Source: JAABSX01 sp964480455 (lineage in GTDB: Bacteria > Bacteroidota > Bacteroidia > Cytophagales > Microscillaceae). Taken from it: a stretch of DNA of 64,000 bases. This document shows, in pieces, positions 52,211 through 60,770 of the stretch; within the stretch, counting starts at the first letter, position 1, and each line of letters starts with the position of its first letter. The stretch lies in NCBI GenBank assembly GCA_964480455.1, contig CAYZQI010000003.1, positions 17,674-81,673 of the forward strand. The letters run 5' to 3'. The position numbers and the translations under genes were made by a program. The notes under the pieces were generated by a model. That model was not told where the DNA came from. It worked only from the letters and a program-made list of their open reading frames with translations, and did no database searches.

Positions 52211-53400
52211 TTACTCTTGCTGCTCATCTTTCGGTTTTGCCTTCATCTTAGGGATAAACTTAGGACGAGGCTTAGGCGTTTCCTCGGGGATTTTTTCCTC
52301 GGCTTTGGGCTGTTCTTCTGTAGGTTTTGCCTTCATCTTAGGCACAAACTTAGGGCGAGGCTTTACTTTTGTATCTTCTTCTCTCTCCGAGTCTTTTTCC
52401 GTTCCCCCTTTGGGGGTTAGGGGGCTTTCTTTGGGGGTTAAGGGGCTTTCTTCGGACTGCTCTTCAGTAGGCTTTGCCTTCATCTTAGGTACAAACTTAG
52501 GGCGTGGCTTAGGGTTTGTGTCTCCTTCTGTTTTACCTTTGGGGGTTAGGGGGCTTTCGGGCTGCTCCTCTGTAGGCTTCGCCTTCATTTTGGGTACANN
52601 NNNNNNNNNNNNNNNNNNNNNNNNNNNNNNNNNNNNNNNNNNNNNNNNNNNNNNNNNNNNNNNNNNNNNNNNNNNNNNNNNNNNNNNNNNNNNNNNNNGG
52701 TTAGGGGGCTTTCGGGCTGCTCCTCTGTAGGCTTCGCCTTCATTTTGGGTACAAACTTGGGGCGAGGTGCTGATTTGATGCCATCTTTTTGAGTTGAAAC
52801 TTTTTCTTTATCTTCCTTGACTTTCTGAGCCTTTTCTTGTTGAAATAAGGCTAGTAGATCTATTTTTTCTTGTGCTTCTTCAGGGCTGAGGTTGGCAAAA
52901 TGATACAACATATTATCAATGTTGGTCTCGCTGAAATCATACGTTTTGGTCATGGTAAGGCAGTCAGTAGGGCAGACAGTAGTACATAGGCCACAGTAGC
53001 AACACTTTGCCATATCTATATCAAACTTAGCTGCATACAAACGAATGGGAGAACCGTCTGAAGCAGTACCAACCTGCTCAGTAGCTTTGATGGGTTCTAT
53101 GTCTATGCAATTGACAGGGCAGACCTTGGCACATTTATCACAGACAATACAATCGTCCATTTCGTTGTGCAGCCTGTAGCGTCCATTATCAGGAATAGGG
53201 ATTGCCTCATAAGGATATTGCAAAGTAACTACTCCTGTTTTTTGGTCAAAATATTCTTTATGGCTTACATTGATAGGCTTATGCTTTTGGCTTGCCTGTC
53301 TAAAATGCCTCAGGGAGATTTTTAGTCCTATCCAGGAGGATTTAATACCCTCCCAGAGATTCCCAAAATACGAGTTATTAGCTCCTTTGCGTTGTTGCAT
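52211..53400 (-). CDS. nuoI: NADH-quinone oxidoreductase subunit I with repeated C-terminal tail (interrupted by gap)
   Basis: The N-terminal 170 residues form a normal NuoI with two 4Fe-4S clusters: CIVCDKCAKVCPVNC and CCYCGLCTTVCPTDC. After FANLSPEEAQEK the protein continues in a Lys/Pro/Glu-rich tail made of repeats of PRPKFVPKMKAKPTEEQ, four of them visible, with SPLTPKG inserts. The gap of 100 N at 52599-52698 splits the tail and shifts the frame only because 100 is not a multiple of three, so I treat both halves as one gene. A normal NuoI of this group ends near residue 200. It directly follows the TlpA-like gene (2-base spacing). Confidence 0.85.
52599..52698. other. Assembly gap (100 N) inside the NuoI tail repeat
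   Basis: Exactly 100 N, a placeholder. The sequences on both sides are copies of the same repeat (GGGGGCTTTCGGGCTGCTCC), which explains the failed assembly. Confidence 0.99.
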
Positions 53401-53402
53401 AG

Positions 53403-53936
53403 TTATTTTGCGTTGAGTGCAGTTTTACTTTGTGTATTTTTATGTTGATTGATGATGACTTCTACCTGTTTTCTATCTACCCAACCAATGTATTTTTTTA
53501 TAATTTTCCCATCTGGACTGATAAAATAGTTGGTAGGATAAGCCTCTACTCCGTACAAATCGCCAATGGCTTTTTTATCATCTACCAGCATAGGGAAAGT
53601 AACTGAAAAAGATTCTTTAAAATCTAATGAAACCGTCATAGCTTGTCCTACATTGATGGCCAATAGTTCAAAATCATCACTTTTTAAGTCAGCATAAAAA
53701 TCTTGTATCCTTGGAAACTCAGCACGACAAGCATTGCACCAGTCAGTCCAAAAGTGTAACATTACTACTTTTCCTTTGTACTCAGAGAGTTGATGGGCTT
53801 GTGCGTAAATGTCTTTTAATTTAAAATCTATGGCTATGCTCCCTCTGCTCGTACCAGGCACATCGGCACAAGTAGTGAGTAGAAAACTCAAACCAACAAC
53901 CAAGATGAAAGAGTATACCTTGAAGTAATTTTTCAT
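53403..53936 (-). CDS. TlpA-like thiol-disulfide oxidoreductase lipoprotein
   Basis: 177 residues from the ATG at 53936. A signal with lipobox LLTTC (Cys at about residue 23) is followed by a thioredoxin fold. The active site is WTDWCNACR (C-N-A-C), and the cis-Pro region is VEAYPTNYFISPDGKI. It should act in the periplasm in disulfide reduction or cytochrome c maturation. It sits between a CxxC membrane protein and nuoI. Confidence 0.92.
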   Translation of the reverse strand: MKNYFKVYSFILVVGLSFLLTTCADVPGTSRGSIAIDFKLKDIYAQAHQLSEYKGKVVMLHFWTDWCNACRAEFPRIQDFYADLKSDDFELLAINVGQAMTVSLDFKESFSVTFPMLVDDKKAIGDLYGVEAYPTNYFISPDGKIIKKYIGWVDRKQVEVIINQHKNTQSKTALNAK

Positions 53937-53970
53937 AATTGACAGATTTTCAATACAATTATCTACAAAT

Positions 53971-54207
53971 TTAAGCAATCTTAGGGCGTTTGCTGTATTT
54001 GTACCAAAAATAAATCAATCCACCAATCATGAGGTAGGGAATGGTAGCAAGATAGATAATGCCCGCATTCAAACCTGCGACAAGGTTACCTCCATTGCTT
54101 GCGCTACTTTCTACTGACGCCCTACACATAGCGCATTGCGCCCATAGCTCAGTATTGGTTAAGCACAAAAGAAGTAAAAAGATGACCGTTATTTTTATGA
54201 TTTTCAT
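53971..54207 (-). CDS. Small exported protein with CxxC motif
   Basis: 78 residues from the ATG at 54207. A signal peptide (MKIIKITVIFLLLLCLTNTE then LWAQ) is followed by CAMCRASVESSASNGGN and one membrane helix (AGIIYLATIPYLMIGGLIYF). The family is widespread in Bacteroidota but I know no function. The CxxC next to a thioredoxin-like lipoprotein suggests a redox partner. The frame from 54255 is longer, but the signal supports 54207. Confidence 0.8.
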   Translation of the reverse strand: MKIIKITVIFLLLLCLTNTELWAQCAMCRASVESSASNGGNLVAGLNAGIIYLATIPYLMIGGLIYFWYKYSKRPKIA

Positions 54208-54523
54208 TGCTAAGGTATGTTTTGTAATTGTACACAAATATAACACATTTTCCAAGAGATTTGTCTTATATTGTATTTAACCTAACACTTTTTAAAGAAG
54301 ATAGTTTAGAGGCTCAGTTGTATCAAAATACGTACTTCTTTCCTCATGTAAGACTACTACTGCTTGGATATTGAAAAGAGTATTGTCAAAGGAATAGTAC
54401 GTAATCATCTGATAATCAATATTTTACTAGACAGTAAACTGTTTTTACTTTGAAGTCATTGCTAAGGTGGAATTTTAAAGTAAGCAATATAAATCAGTGC
54501 AATAGTGTAGCTGTTAAGCTTTT
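54208..54523. other. Intergenic region, nothing recognised
   Basis: About 315 bases between genes on the minus strand. A short dyad (ACAGTAAACTGT, about 54431) is the only structure I see. No coding frame or repeat of the families described here. Confidence 0.5.
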
Positions 54524-57037
54524 CTAGATAAAATCATCATACAAACTAGGAGGCTCAAGGTGAAAGCCAATAAGCAAAATATCATCATTTTGTGTACCCT
54601 CTCCAATCCAATCACGCAATTTTGCTTCTAGCAATAGTTTTTGCTCAAACATAGGGCGGCGATGAATCTCATAAAGAAAGCGGTGCAAGCGTTTGGAGAG
54701 AAATTTCTTTTTATTTGCACCTCCTAGCTGGTCCACAAATCCATCTGAGTGTATGTAAACTGTGGTAGGTCTGTCTAGTTTAATGCGGTGACGGGTATAG
54801 GCGCGTTGTTCATTTTCTCTATACCAAACGCCTACCAGTTTTTTATCTGCTTTGATGATTTGCATTTCTCCATCTTGAATCACCACCAAAGGGTTGAAAG
54901 CCCCTGCATACTCTAGGTAGCCTTGTTCAAAATCAATGGTACAAAGGGCAATGTCCATTCCATCAGAATTTTCATTGCGTTTTTGTTTCATGGCTGTTCT
55001 GATGCCCTGGTGCATACGGTTCAGGATTTCATCGGGTCTAGTAACATTGTGTTCAATCACGATACTGTCCAATAAATCATTGCCAATCATACTCATAAAC
55101 GCTCCTGGCACACCATGCCCCGTACAGTCAATGGCAGCGATGAGTGTTTTAGGGGGCTGAAATCCTTTAAACTCAGAGCGTATTCCCTCTGCACTCGCCA
55201 CTACCTCCTCATAGATGGGCTTGGGCTCGAGCTGGCAAAACCAATAGAAATCTCCGCTCACTATATCGCGTGGCTTGAAGAGTATAAAAGACTCTGGCAA
55301 TGACTCTTGAATGGTTTTGATGCTGGGCAGCATAGCCTCTTGAATACGCTGTGCATAGCTGATACTGTCCACAATGCGTTTGTTACGCTGTTTGAGTTTT
55401 TGATAGATGTCTGCATTTTCAAGTGCTACAGAGATGTTGTTGCCCATATTCTGCAAAATATCTACGTGGTAGGCTTGGTAGGCATGCTTTCGGTAAGACT
55501 GCACCATCACTACGCCAATACACTCATCAAGAGAAATAAGTGGTACATAAATCCTAGATTGAAAAACGGGTTTTTCTTTTTCTTCTGGTACAGCATCGGG
55601 AAAGTACTCTCGTATTTGGTTATGGTAATCATTGATGAGCAAAGGCGTAGCCTGTGTAAAGCAATGCACTGCAAGGCTGTCTTTTTCTTCAATTGATTTA
55701 TTGCGTACAATGAGTTTTTCTTGATTAACTTGCTGGGAGAGTAATTCTAAGCGTTTTTTTTCTGAATTGTAGATGGCAATGGTAAAAGAGGCACTTTCCA
55801 TAAAGTTTTCGACCTTTGCTGATACTACATTGACAATGTCTGATACTTTGAGTTGTGCAGTAATATCGCGCCCTATGTCGCTGAGAAGCTTTACGTTTTG
55901 ATAAGCGGCTGCTATCTCTTCATTTTGGAGGCGTATTTTGTCAGAATGTTGCCGCACAAACTCAACCATTTTTGCCACATCTCTTGAAATCCCCCCCACC
56001 TCATTATTGCTCTTAGACTCATATATCTTAATGTTTTTGTCAAAATCACTCTCTATGATTTTGTGAATTGAGTCAGAAAGTAAGTTGATAGGCTTGCCCA
56101 TTTTATGCACTACAAAATACCCTAATAAGACATTTAAGACCACAAAAATAAGGGCTAAAATGGTAAAAACACCTTTGAGTCTTGCTGTGAGCAACATATT
56201 TTGGGCAGTAATCTGACGGTGTACATCACTGGTGAGAGAGGTAATTTCTTGAGAGAGGTCTGCAAGTTTTCCGATAAGCCCTCGGTTGGCATAAAGCCCT
56301 ATTTCTTTATGAATTTCAACCAGTCTGATAAACTTAATTCGGTAGAGTTTTAAGAGTTGTAAAACATTTTTTTTTGCCTCTGGGTCGAGTGCTTGATTTG
56401 CTAACCTTGCCATCAGCAGCTGGTTGTATTGCTTAAATTGCTGCACATACCTATCTTCTTTTCGAATTTGAAAATCTTTTTCTGCACGCCTTAGTGCCTG
56501 CCACTCGGTTTGTGTGGTGATAAAGGCCTGCGCATCAATTTTTTCTACAAAATCGTGGATTTCACCCACTAAGCCAAATTTTTGAAATCCTCTTAACCTT
56601 ACTTGCGACACCAACTGGTCAAACAGAAACTCGTATGCTTCTAATTGGCTATAAGCCTGCTTGATTTCGTCTTGAAAAGCAGCTTGGTATTGCTGAGGGT
56701 AGTCTCTGAGCGTTCTGAGTGAAAGTTTGGTGGATTGTAGGTATTCTTGGTGAAGTGTAAGGTGCTTGCTTTTACCTTTGCTGTAAAAAAAAAGGTCATA
56801 TTGGTCAAACAGAAAGAAGTTTTTCTCTTGCTGTTGTACTTTGTTAAGCAAAAAACTGATATATTGTAGCTGATTGCCGAGCTTATCAAGATGATTTTGA
56901 CGGAAAATAAACCAGACAAATACGGCTGTAAGCATTACTACAAAAAGGCTAAACAATAAAAACGCCCCAATTAATTTGGATTTGATGCTTTTAAAAGTAA
57001 AAAAATTACGGATTTGCGTATGGGTTAACCAATTCAT
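54524..57037 (-). CDS. Membrane HAMP-GAF-SpoIIE phosphatase
   Basis: 837 residues. An N-terminal membrane helix (about 22-45, SKLIGAFLLFSLFVVMLTAV), a long extracytoplasmic helical sensor, a second membrane helix (about 290-312), a HAMP-like linker, a GAF domain (about 385-545), and a C-terminal PP2C/SpoIIE domain with AAIDCTGHGVPGAFMSMIGN, SDGMDIALCTID and the metal-binding D in HSDGFVDQLGG. It resembles the phosphatase at 29730 in the output domain but has another sensor. Such proteins link stress signals to partner-switching of anti-sigma regulators. No neighbour gives the target. Confidence 0.9.
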   Translation of the reverse strand: MNWLTHTQIRNFFTFKSIKSKLIGAFLLFSLFVVMLTAVFVWFIFRQNHLDKLGNQLQYISFLLNKVQQQEKNFFLFDQYDLFFYSKGKSKHLTLHQEYLQSTKLSLRTLRDYPQQYQAAFQDEIKQAYSQLEAYEFLFDQLVSQVRLRGFQKFGLVGEIHDFVEKIDAQAFITTQTEWQALRRAEKDFQIRKEDRYVQQFKQYNQLLMARLANQALDPEAKKNVLQLLKLYRIKFIRLVEIHKEIGLYANRGLIGKLADLSQEITSLTSDVHRQITAQNMLLTARLKGVFTILALIFVVLNVLLGYFVVHKMGKPINLLSDSIHKIIESDFDKNIKIYESKSNNEVGGISRDVAKMVEFVRQHSDKIRLQNEEIAAAYQNVKLLSDIGRDITAQLKVSDIVNVVSAKVENFMESASFTIAIYNSEKKRLELLSQQVNQEKLIVRNKSIEEKDSLAVHCFTQATPLLINDYHNQIREYFPDAVPEEKEKPVFQSRIYVPLISLDECIGVVMVQSYRKHAYQAYHVDILQNMGNNISVALENADIYQKLKQRNKRIVDSISYAQRIQEAMLPSIKTIQESLPESFILFKPRDIVSGDFYWFCQLEPKPIYEEVVASAEGIRSEFKGFQPPKTLIAAIDCTGHGVPGAFMSMIGNDLLDSIVIEHNVTRPDEILNRMHQGIRTAMKQKRNENSDGMDIALCTIDFEQGYLEYAGAFNPLVVIQDGEMQIIKADKKLVGVWYRENEQRAYTRHRIKLDRPTTVYIHSDGFVDQLGGANKKKFLSKRLHRFLYEIHRRPMFEQKLLLEAKLRDWIGEGTQNDDILLIGFHLEPPSLYDDFI

Positions 57038-57610
57038 TCTTTAAATGATAGAAGATGAAGTAAATATTTCTACCGTGTTTTGATAGCCAAAGCACTTAAC
57101 TGCTACTATTCAGTAGTTTTACAAAAAATTAATAATGTATATACGCAGGAAATCAGGCACACTTCTTAAAAAAGTGTAATACTGCGGGCGATGAATCATT
57201 ATTTTATACTTATCGCCAAAGTACTGGAGGGAATGTTTCTTATTTTTTAGCTATTCTTTCTAAAACTGTGCCGAACTGCCTATACTTTTAGGTTTTTTCT
57301 AAGTCCACTCATTATCCATCAGTTTTATGTACTGTAATCTCACTACTCAAGGAAAAATCAAAAATTACATTTTTCGTGAATTAAGAAAATGCAACGAATA
57401 ACTTCGGTTATTTCTTATTATGAGTTGCTGATAATGACAAATTAAGCAATCACATTTCACAACTCATAATTTGCACTTTCCTTATTATCAATAACTCAAC
57501 TCCAATAAAGATAAGTTATTTTTAGACTACTCTAAAAATATTTTTAGCTAATTTTTAATTTTACAACAAATCAATTAATTTTGTGGAAGTGTTTTTACAA
57601 AATTAATTTT
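57038..57610. other. Intergenic region with a hairpin repeat
   Basis: About 570 bases between divergent genes. It contains copy B of the TTATGAGTTG repeat (57403-57470). The right end has a possible TAATTTTG box at 57576-57583 before the zinc-binding protein gene. I see no gene. Confidence 0.6.
57403..57470 (+). repeat. TTATGAGTTG hairpin repeat, copy B
   Basis: It reads ttcggttatttc, then TTATGAGTTG and CAACTCATAA as perfect 10-base inverted arms around an AT-rich loop. It is the best-preserved copy of the family (others at 10208 and 39384). Confidence 0.75.
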
Positions 57611-58549
57611 ATGCTGAAAAGATATTTATACCTAAAAATATACCCACAGTTTACTTTCTATTGTTTTTTACTGCTTCTTACCCAGACTGCCTGCCAAACT
57701 AGCCAAGAAAATACCCCCTCGCAAAAGCCCTACCTCTTGGCTACCACAGGCATGATAGCCGACATCATCAAAAATATCACCCTAGATAGTGCCAAGATAG
57801 AATCGCTCATGGGTGCAGGAGTAGATCCTCACCTTTACAAAGCTACTCGCCAAGACCTGGAGAAAATGCGCCAAGCCGAAGTGATTTTTTACAATGGCTT
57901 GTACCTAGAAGGAAAAATGGGTGAAGTATTGGAAAAACTCGGAAAGCAAAAACCCATCTATGCCATAGCAAAAGGTATTTCACACCAAAAAATACTTCAA
58001 GAAGGCACGGCTGCCGACCCTCACCTCTGGTTTGATGTACAACTCTGGGCAGAAGCCACAGAATTTGCCGCTGAAAAACTGATAGAAAAATACCCTCAAA
58101 ATACTGCTTATTTTAAAAAAAATACTGCCGCTTATCTCCAAAAACTCAAACAGCTAGACCAAGAGGTAAAACAACAACTCCAAACCATTCCTAAAGCACA
58201 AAGAGTATTGATAACAGCCCATGATGCTTTTGGCTATTTTGGTAAAGCCTACCAAGTAGAAGTAAAAGCCCTGCAAGGCATCTCTACGCTCTCAGAATTT
58301 GGACTGAAAGACATTAAAGAACTAGTAGATTTTATCGTAAAACGAAAAATTAAGTCGGTGTTTGTAGAAACCTCTATCCCCAAAAAATCATTAGAAGCTG
58401 TGGTAAGTGCCTGCCAAGAAAAAGGACACAACCTCAAAATAGGTGGCACACTCTACTCCGATGCTATGGGCAAAGAAGGCACACCAGAAGGTACCTACAT
58501 CGGTATGATAAGGGCAAATGTAAACACCATTCTCAAAGGATTAAAATAA
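57611..58549 (+). CDS. Zinc/manganese ABC transporter substrate-binding lipoprotein
   Basis: 312 residues from the ATG at 57611 (MLKRYLYLKIYPQFTFY). The lipobox is TQTAC. It is a cluster A-I (TroA/MntC/ZnuA) binding protein: metal ligands are His in GVDPHLYK and DPHLWFD, His in TAHDAFGYF, and Asp in GTLYSDAMG. There is no His-rich loop as in ZnuA, so it leans towards manganese or iron. The ATPase gene follows after 3 bases, but no permease gene is found next to it. Confidence 0.92.
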   Translation: MLKRYLYLKIYPQFTFYCFLLLLTQTACQTSQENTPSQKPYLLATTGMIADIIKNITLDSAKIESLMGAGVDPHLYKATRQDLEKMRQAEVIFYNGLYLEGKMGEVLEKLGKQKPIYAIAKGISHQKILQEGTAADPHLWFDVQLWAEATEFAAEKLIEKYPQNTAYFKKNTAAYLQKLKQLDQEVKQQLQTIPKAQRVLITAHDAFGYFGKAYQVEVKALQGISTLSEFGLKDIKELVDFIVKRKIKSVFVETSIPKKSLEAVVSACQEKGHNLKIGGTLYSDAMGKEGTPEGTYIGMIRANVNTILKGLK

Positions 58550-58552
58550 AAT

Positions 58553-59350
58553 ATGATACAACACGTAGAAAATCCTGTGCTTGAGCTACACAATGTAACC
58601 ATTGCCTACCAGCAAAAACCTGTGCTGTGGAACATAGACTATACCCTGCCCAAAGGCAGACTCATTGGTGTAGTAGGGCCTAATGGCTCTGGCAAGACTA
58701 CTATGATTAAGGCGGTGATGGGCTTAGTACCACTGAGCAGTGGCTATGTAAAAATATTTGATGCAGACCTGAAGCAAGTCAGAAAGCGGGTGAGCTATGT
58801 ACCGCAGCGTGGCTCTGTCGATTGGGATTTCCCCGTCAATGTACTTGATGTAGTGCTGATGGGGCGCGCCAAACCTACGCAACTTTTTAAACGGTACAGC
58901 AAAGAGGACAAAGCCATCGCCCTAGATGCACTCAAAAAAGTAGGTATGGAGTCTTTTTTGAAAAGACAAATTGCCCAACTCTCAGGCGGACAGCAGCAGC
59001 GGGTTTTCTTGGCGCGCGCCTTGGCACAACAAGCCGACCTCTATCTTATGGATGAGCCTTTTGCTGGAGTAGATGCTGCTACCGAAAATATGATTATGGA
59101 ACTGCTCAAAGCCATGCGTGATGAAGGCAAAACCATTATCGTAGTGCACCACGACCTACAGACAGTCAATAAATATTTTGATTGGCTACTTCTGCTCAAT
59201 ACACGCCTCATTGCCTCGGGAGCTACCCAAGAGGTCTTCACCGCACAACTCTTAGAGCAAACTTACGGAGGCAAGCTCAATATACTGAGCCAAGTAGGTG
59301 ATTTAATCAAGGAAAAAGGACACCCTGTTAGGGAAGATAAGACAAAATAA
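58553..59350 (+). CDS. Zinc/manganese ABC transporter ATPase
   Basis: 265 residues. Walker A GPNGSGKTT (about residue 41), Q-loop YVPQRGSVDWDFP, signature LSGGQQQRVFLARAL, Walker B LYLMDEPFAGVD. The VDWDFPVNVLDVVLMG segment is typical of the MntB/ZnuC group. It starts 3 bases after the binding-protein stop. The usual permease gene would be expected next; instead a decayed gene on the other strand follows. Confidence 0.95.
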   Translation: MIQHVENPVLELHNVTIAYQQKPVLWNIDYTLPKGRLIGVVGPNGSGKTTMIKAVMGLVPLSSGYVKIFDADLKQVRKRVSYVPQRGSVDWDFPVNVLDVVLMGRAKPTQLFKRYSKEDKAIALDALKKVGMESFLKRQIAQLSGGQQQRVFLARALAQQADLYLMDEPFAGVDAATENMIMELLKAMRDEGKTIIVVHHDLQTVNKYFDWLLLLNTRLIASGATQEVFTAQLLEQTYGGKLNILSQVGDLIKEKGHPVREDKTK

Positions 59351-59383
59351 GTCAAAGACAAAAGTTTAATGTACCAAATCTGT

Positions 59384-59969
59384 TTAAGTTGCTCTCCACC
59401 ACTTCACTTTTTTGTAAACATTTTCTAGTGCTATCTCACAATCACCAATCTTAATTTTTTCGGATGGGTCTTTGAAAATCTTGAGCAGCCACTCATTTTC
59501 TTTGCTACGCAGATAGGTAGAAACATCAAAACTTTAGCTGTTGATTAAGACGTACTGTTGCAAGCTAGGCAAAGCCAGATAGCACCTCATTTTTTCATCT
59601 CTATCATTATCATAATCAGCCACACTTTTTGATAATACTTCTATCACAATGCTTGGATTAAGTAGCACCTCTAAACCTTATCTTTTGTTGCTGTCTGGTT
59701 GTATATCTCCACAACCTACCATCACATCAGGGTAAGTAAATAGCTCACAATCAGGCAGTTTTTGAAGTATATCGCTTGGAAAAACTTTCGCAATCAGTAC
59801 CTTCAAGGCGGTTTCCTATGAAGCGTAATAAAGCAGCTACAATCCTGTTATGGACCAACTGAGCACTCTACAGTGCAAAGACTTCTCCTACGCTGTATTC
59901 GCTTTTAAAATCAGCTTTTGCCACTTTCTCAAGGTATTCTTCTTGGATTATTTTGACAAAGACTGGCAT
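59384..59969 (-). pseudogene. Decayed Uma2 family endonuclease gene
   Basis: Reading the minus strand from ATG at 59969 gives MPVFVKIIQEEYLEKVAKAD, then a stop, then KVFPSDILQKLPDCELFTYP (in another frame), DVMVGCGDIQPDSNKR, a stop, and GLEVLLNPSIVIEVLSKSV with CYLALPSLQQYVLINS, another stop, and an end at TTAAGTTGC (59384). This is the Uma2/DUF820 PD-(D/E)xK order. It has at least three in-frame stops and one frameshift, so it is not functional. Confidence 0.85.
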
Positions 59970-60068
59970 TTTTTGAGAAATCACTACTATCAAATCTACT
60001 ACTCCAACAGTAAATATACAAACTGATTGGCATTAAGTATAAGTAGATTTACTATTTAGCAACGTTTC

Positions 60069-60614
60069 TTACAATACATCTAGTTTTTTTCGAACTTGCA
60101 TCAAGTAGTAATTGGCTTCTTCGTCTCCTAATTTTTGAGCTTTAAGGAAGTCATTTTTTGCTTTTTCGTTCTTGCCAAGGGCATAGTAACACAAGCCACG
60201 ATAGCGGAAAGTTTCGGGGTGTTTTTCGCGGAAGTGCCATACAGCTTGGTCAAATTCGGTGAGGGCATCTTGGTATTCTTCTAGGTCGTAGAGTGCCATT
60301 CCTTTATAGAGATAGCAGTCGGCTAGGCGGTAGTCTATAGCAAGGGCACGGATGTTGTCTGCAATGCTTTGGTAATGATTCCCTAATTTGTAATTAGCTT
60401 CAGCACGGAATCCCCAAGCAATGGCACATTGTGGGTCTTTTTTGATGATGTCAGAGAAGTAAGCGTGTGCTTCGGTGTATTGGTTATTGAAGATAAGTTT
60501 TACCCCTTTCCTGTATTTTTCCATATCTTTCATGCTTTTGGTTTTATGATGCCCTAAGAAGAGCCTCACCAAAATATATACACCAAATAAAGAAAAAATA
60601 GAAATTGCTTCCAT
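60069..60614 (-). CDS. TPR-repeat membrane protein
   Basis: 181 residues. An N-terminal hydrophobic helix (ISIFSLFGVYILVRLFLG) is followed by about three and a half tetratricopeptide repeats, for example AYFSDIIKKDPQCAIAWGFR and ALTEFDQAVWHFREKHPETF. It is likely anchored in the inner membrane with TPRs on the cytoplasmic side. Partners are not evident. Confidence 0.85.
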   Translation of the reverse strand: MEAISIFSLFGVYILVRLFLGHHKTKSMKDMEKYRKGVKLIFNNQYTEAHAYFSDIIKKDPQCAIAWGFRAEANYKLGNHYQSIADNIRALAIDYRLADCYLYKGMALYDLEEYQDALTEFDQAVWHFREKHPETFRYRGLCYYALGKNEKAKNDFLKAQKLGDEEANYYLMQVRKKLDVL

Positions 60615-60770
60615 GCAAAGGTTTAGGTTATCGTAAGCACTAAAATACTCTTTTAAAATGAAAGTTCAAGCAAATTGTTTTTTATCAGCCCAATAAAACA
60701 TAGCATAAAGCAAAGGCAAGCGACACAGCCAGTCAAGCCAAAATATCTTTATGAAGTAGTTTGAGTAGTT

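Noticed and set aside
52211..52588. Separate small Lys/Pro-rich protein
   Set aside because: The frame break with the upstream NuoI is explained by the 100-N placeholder; the repeat unit is the same on both sides of the gap.
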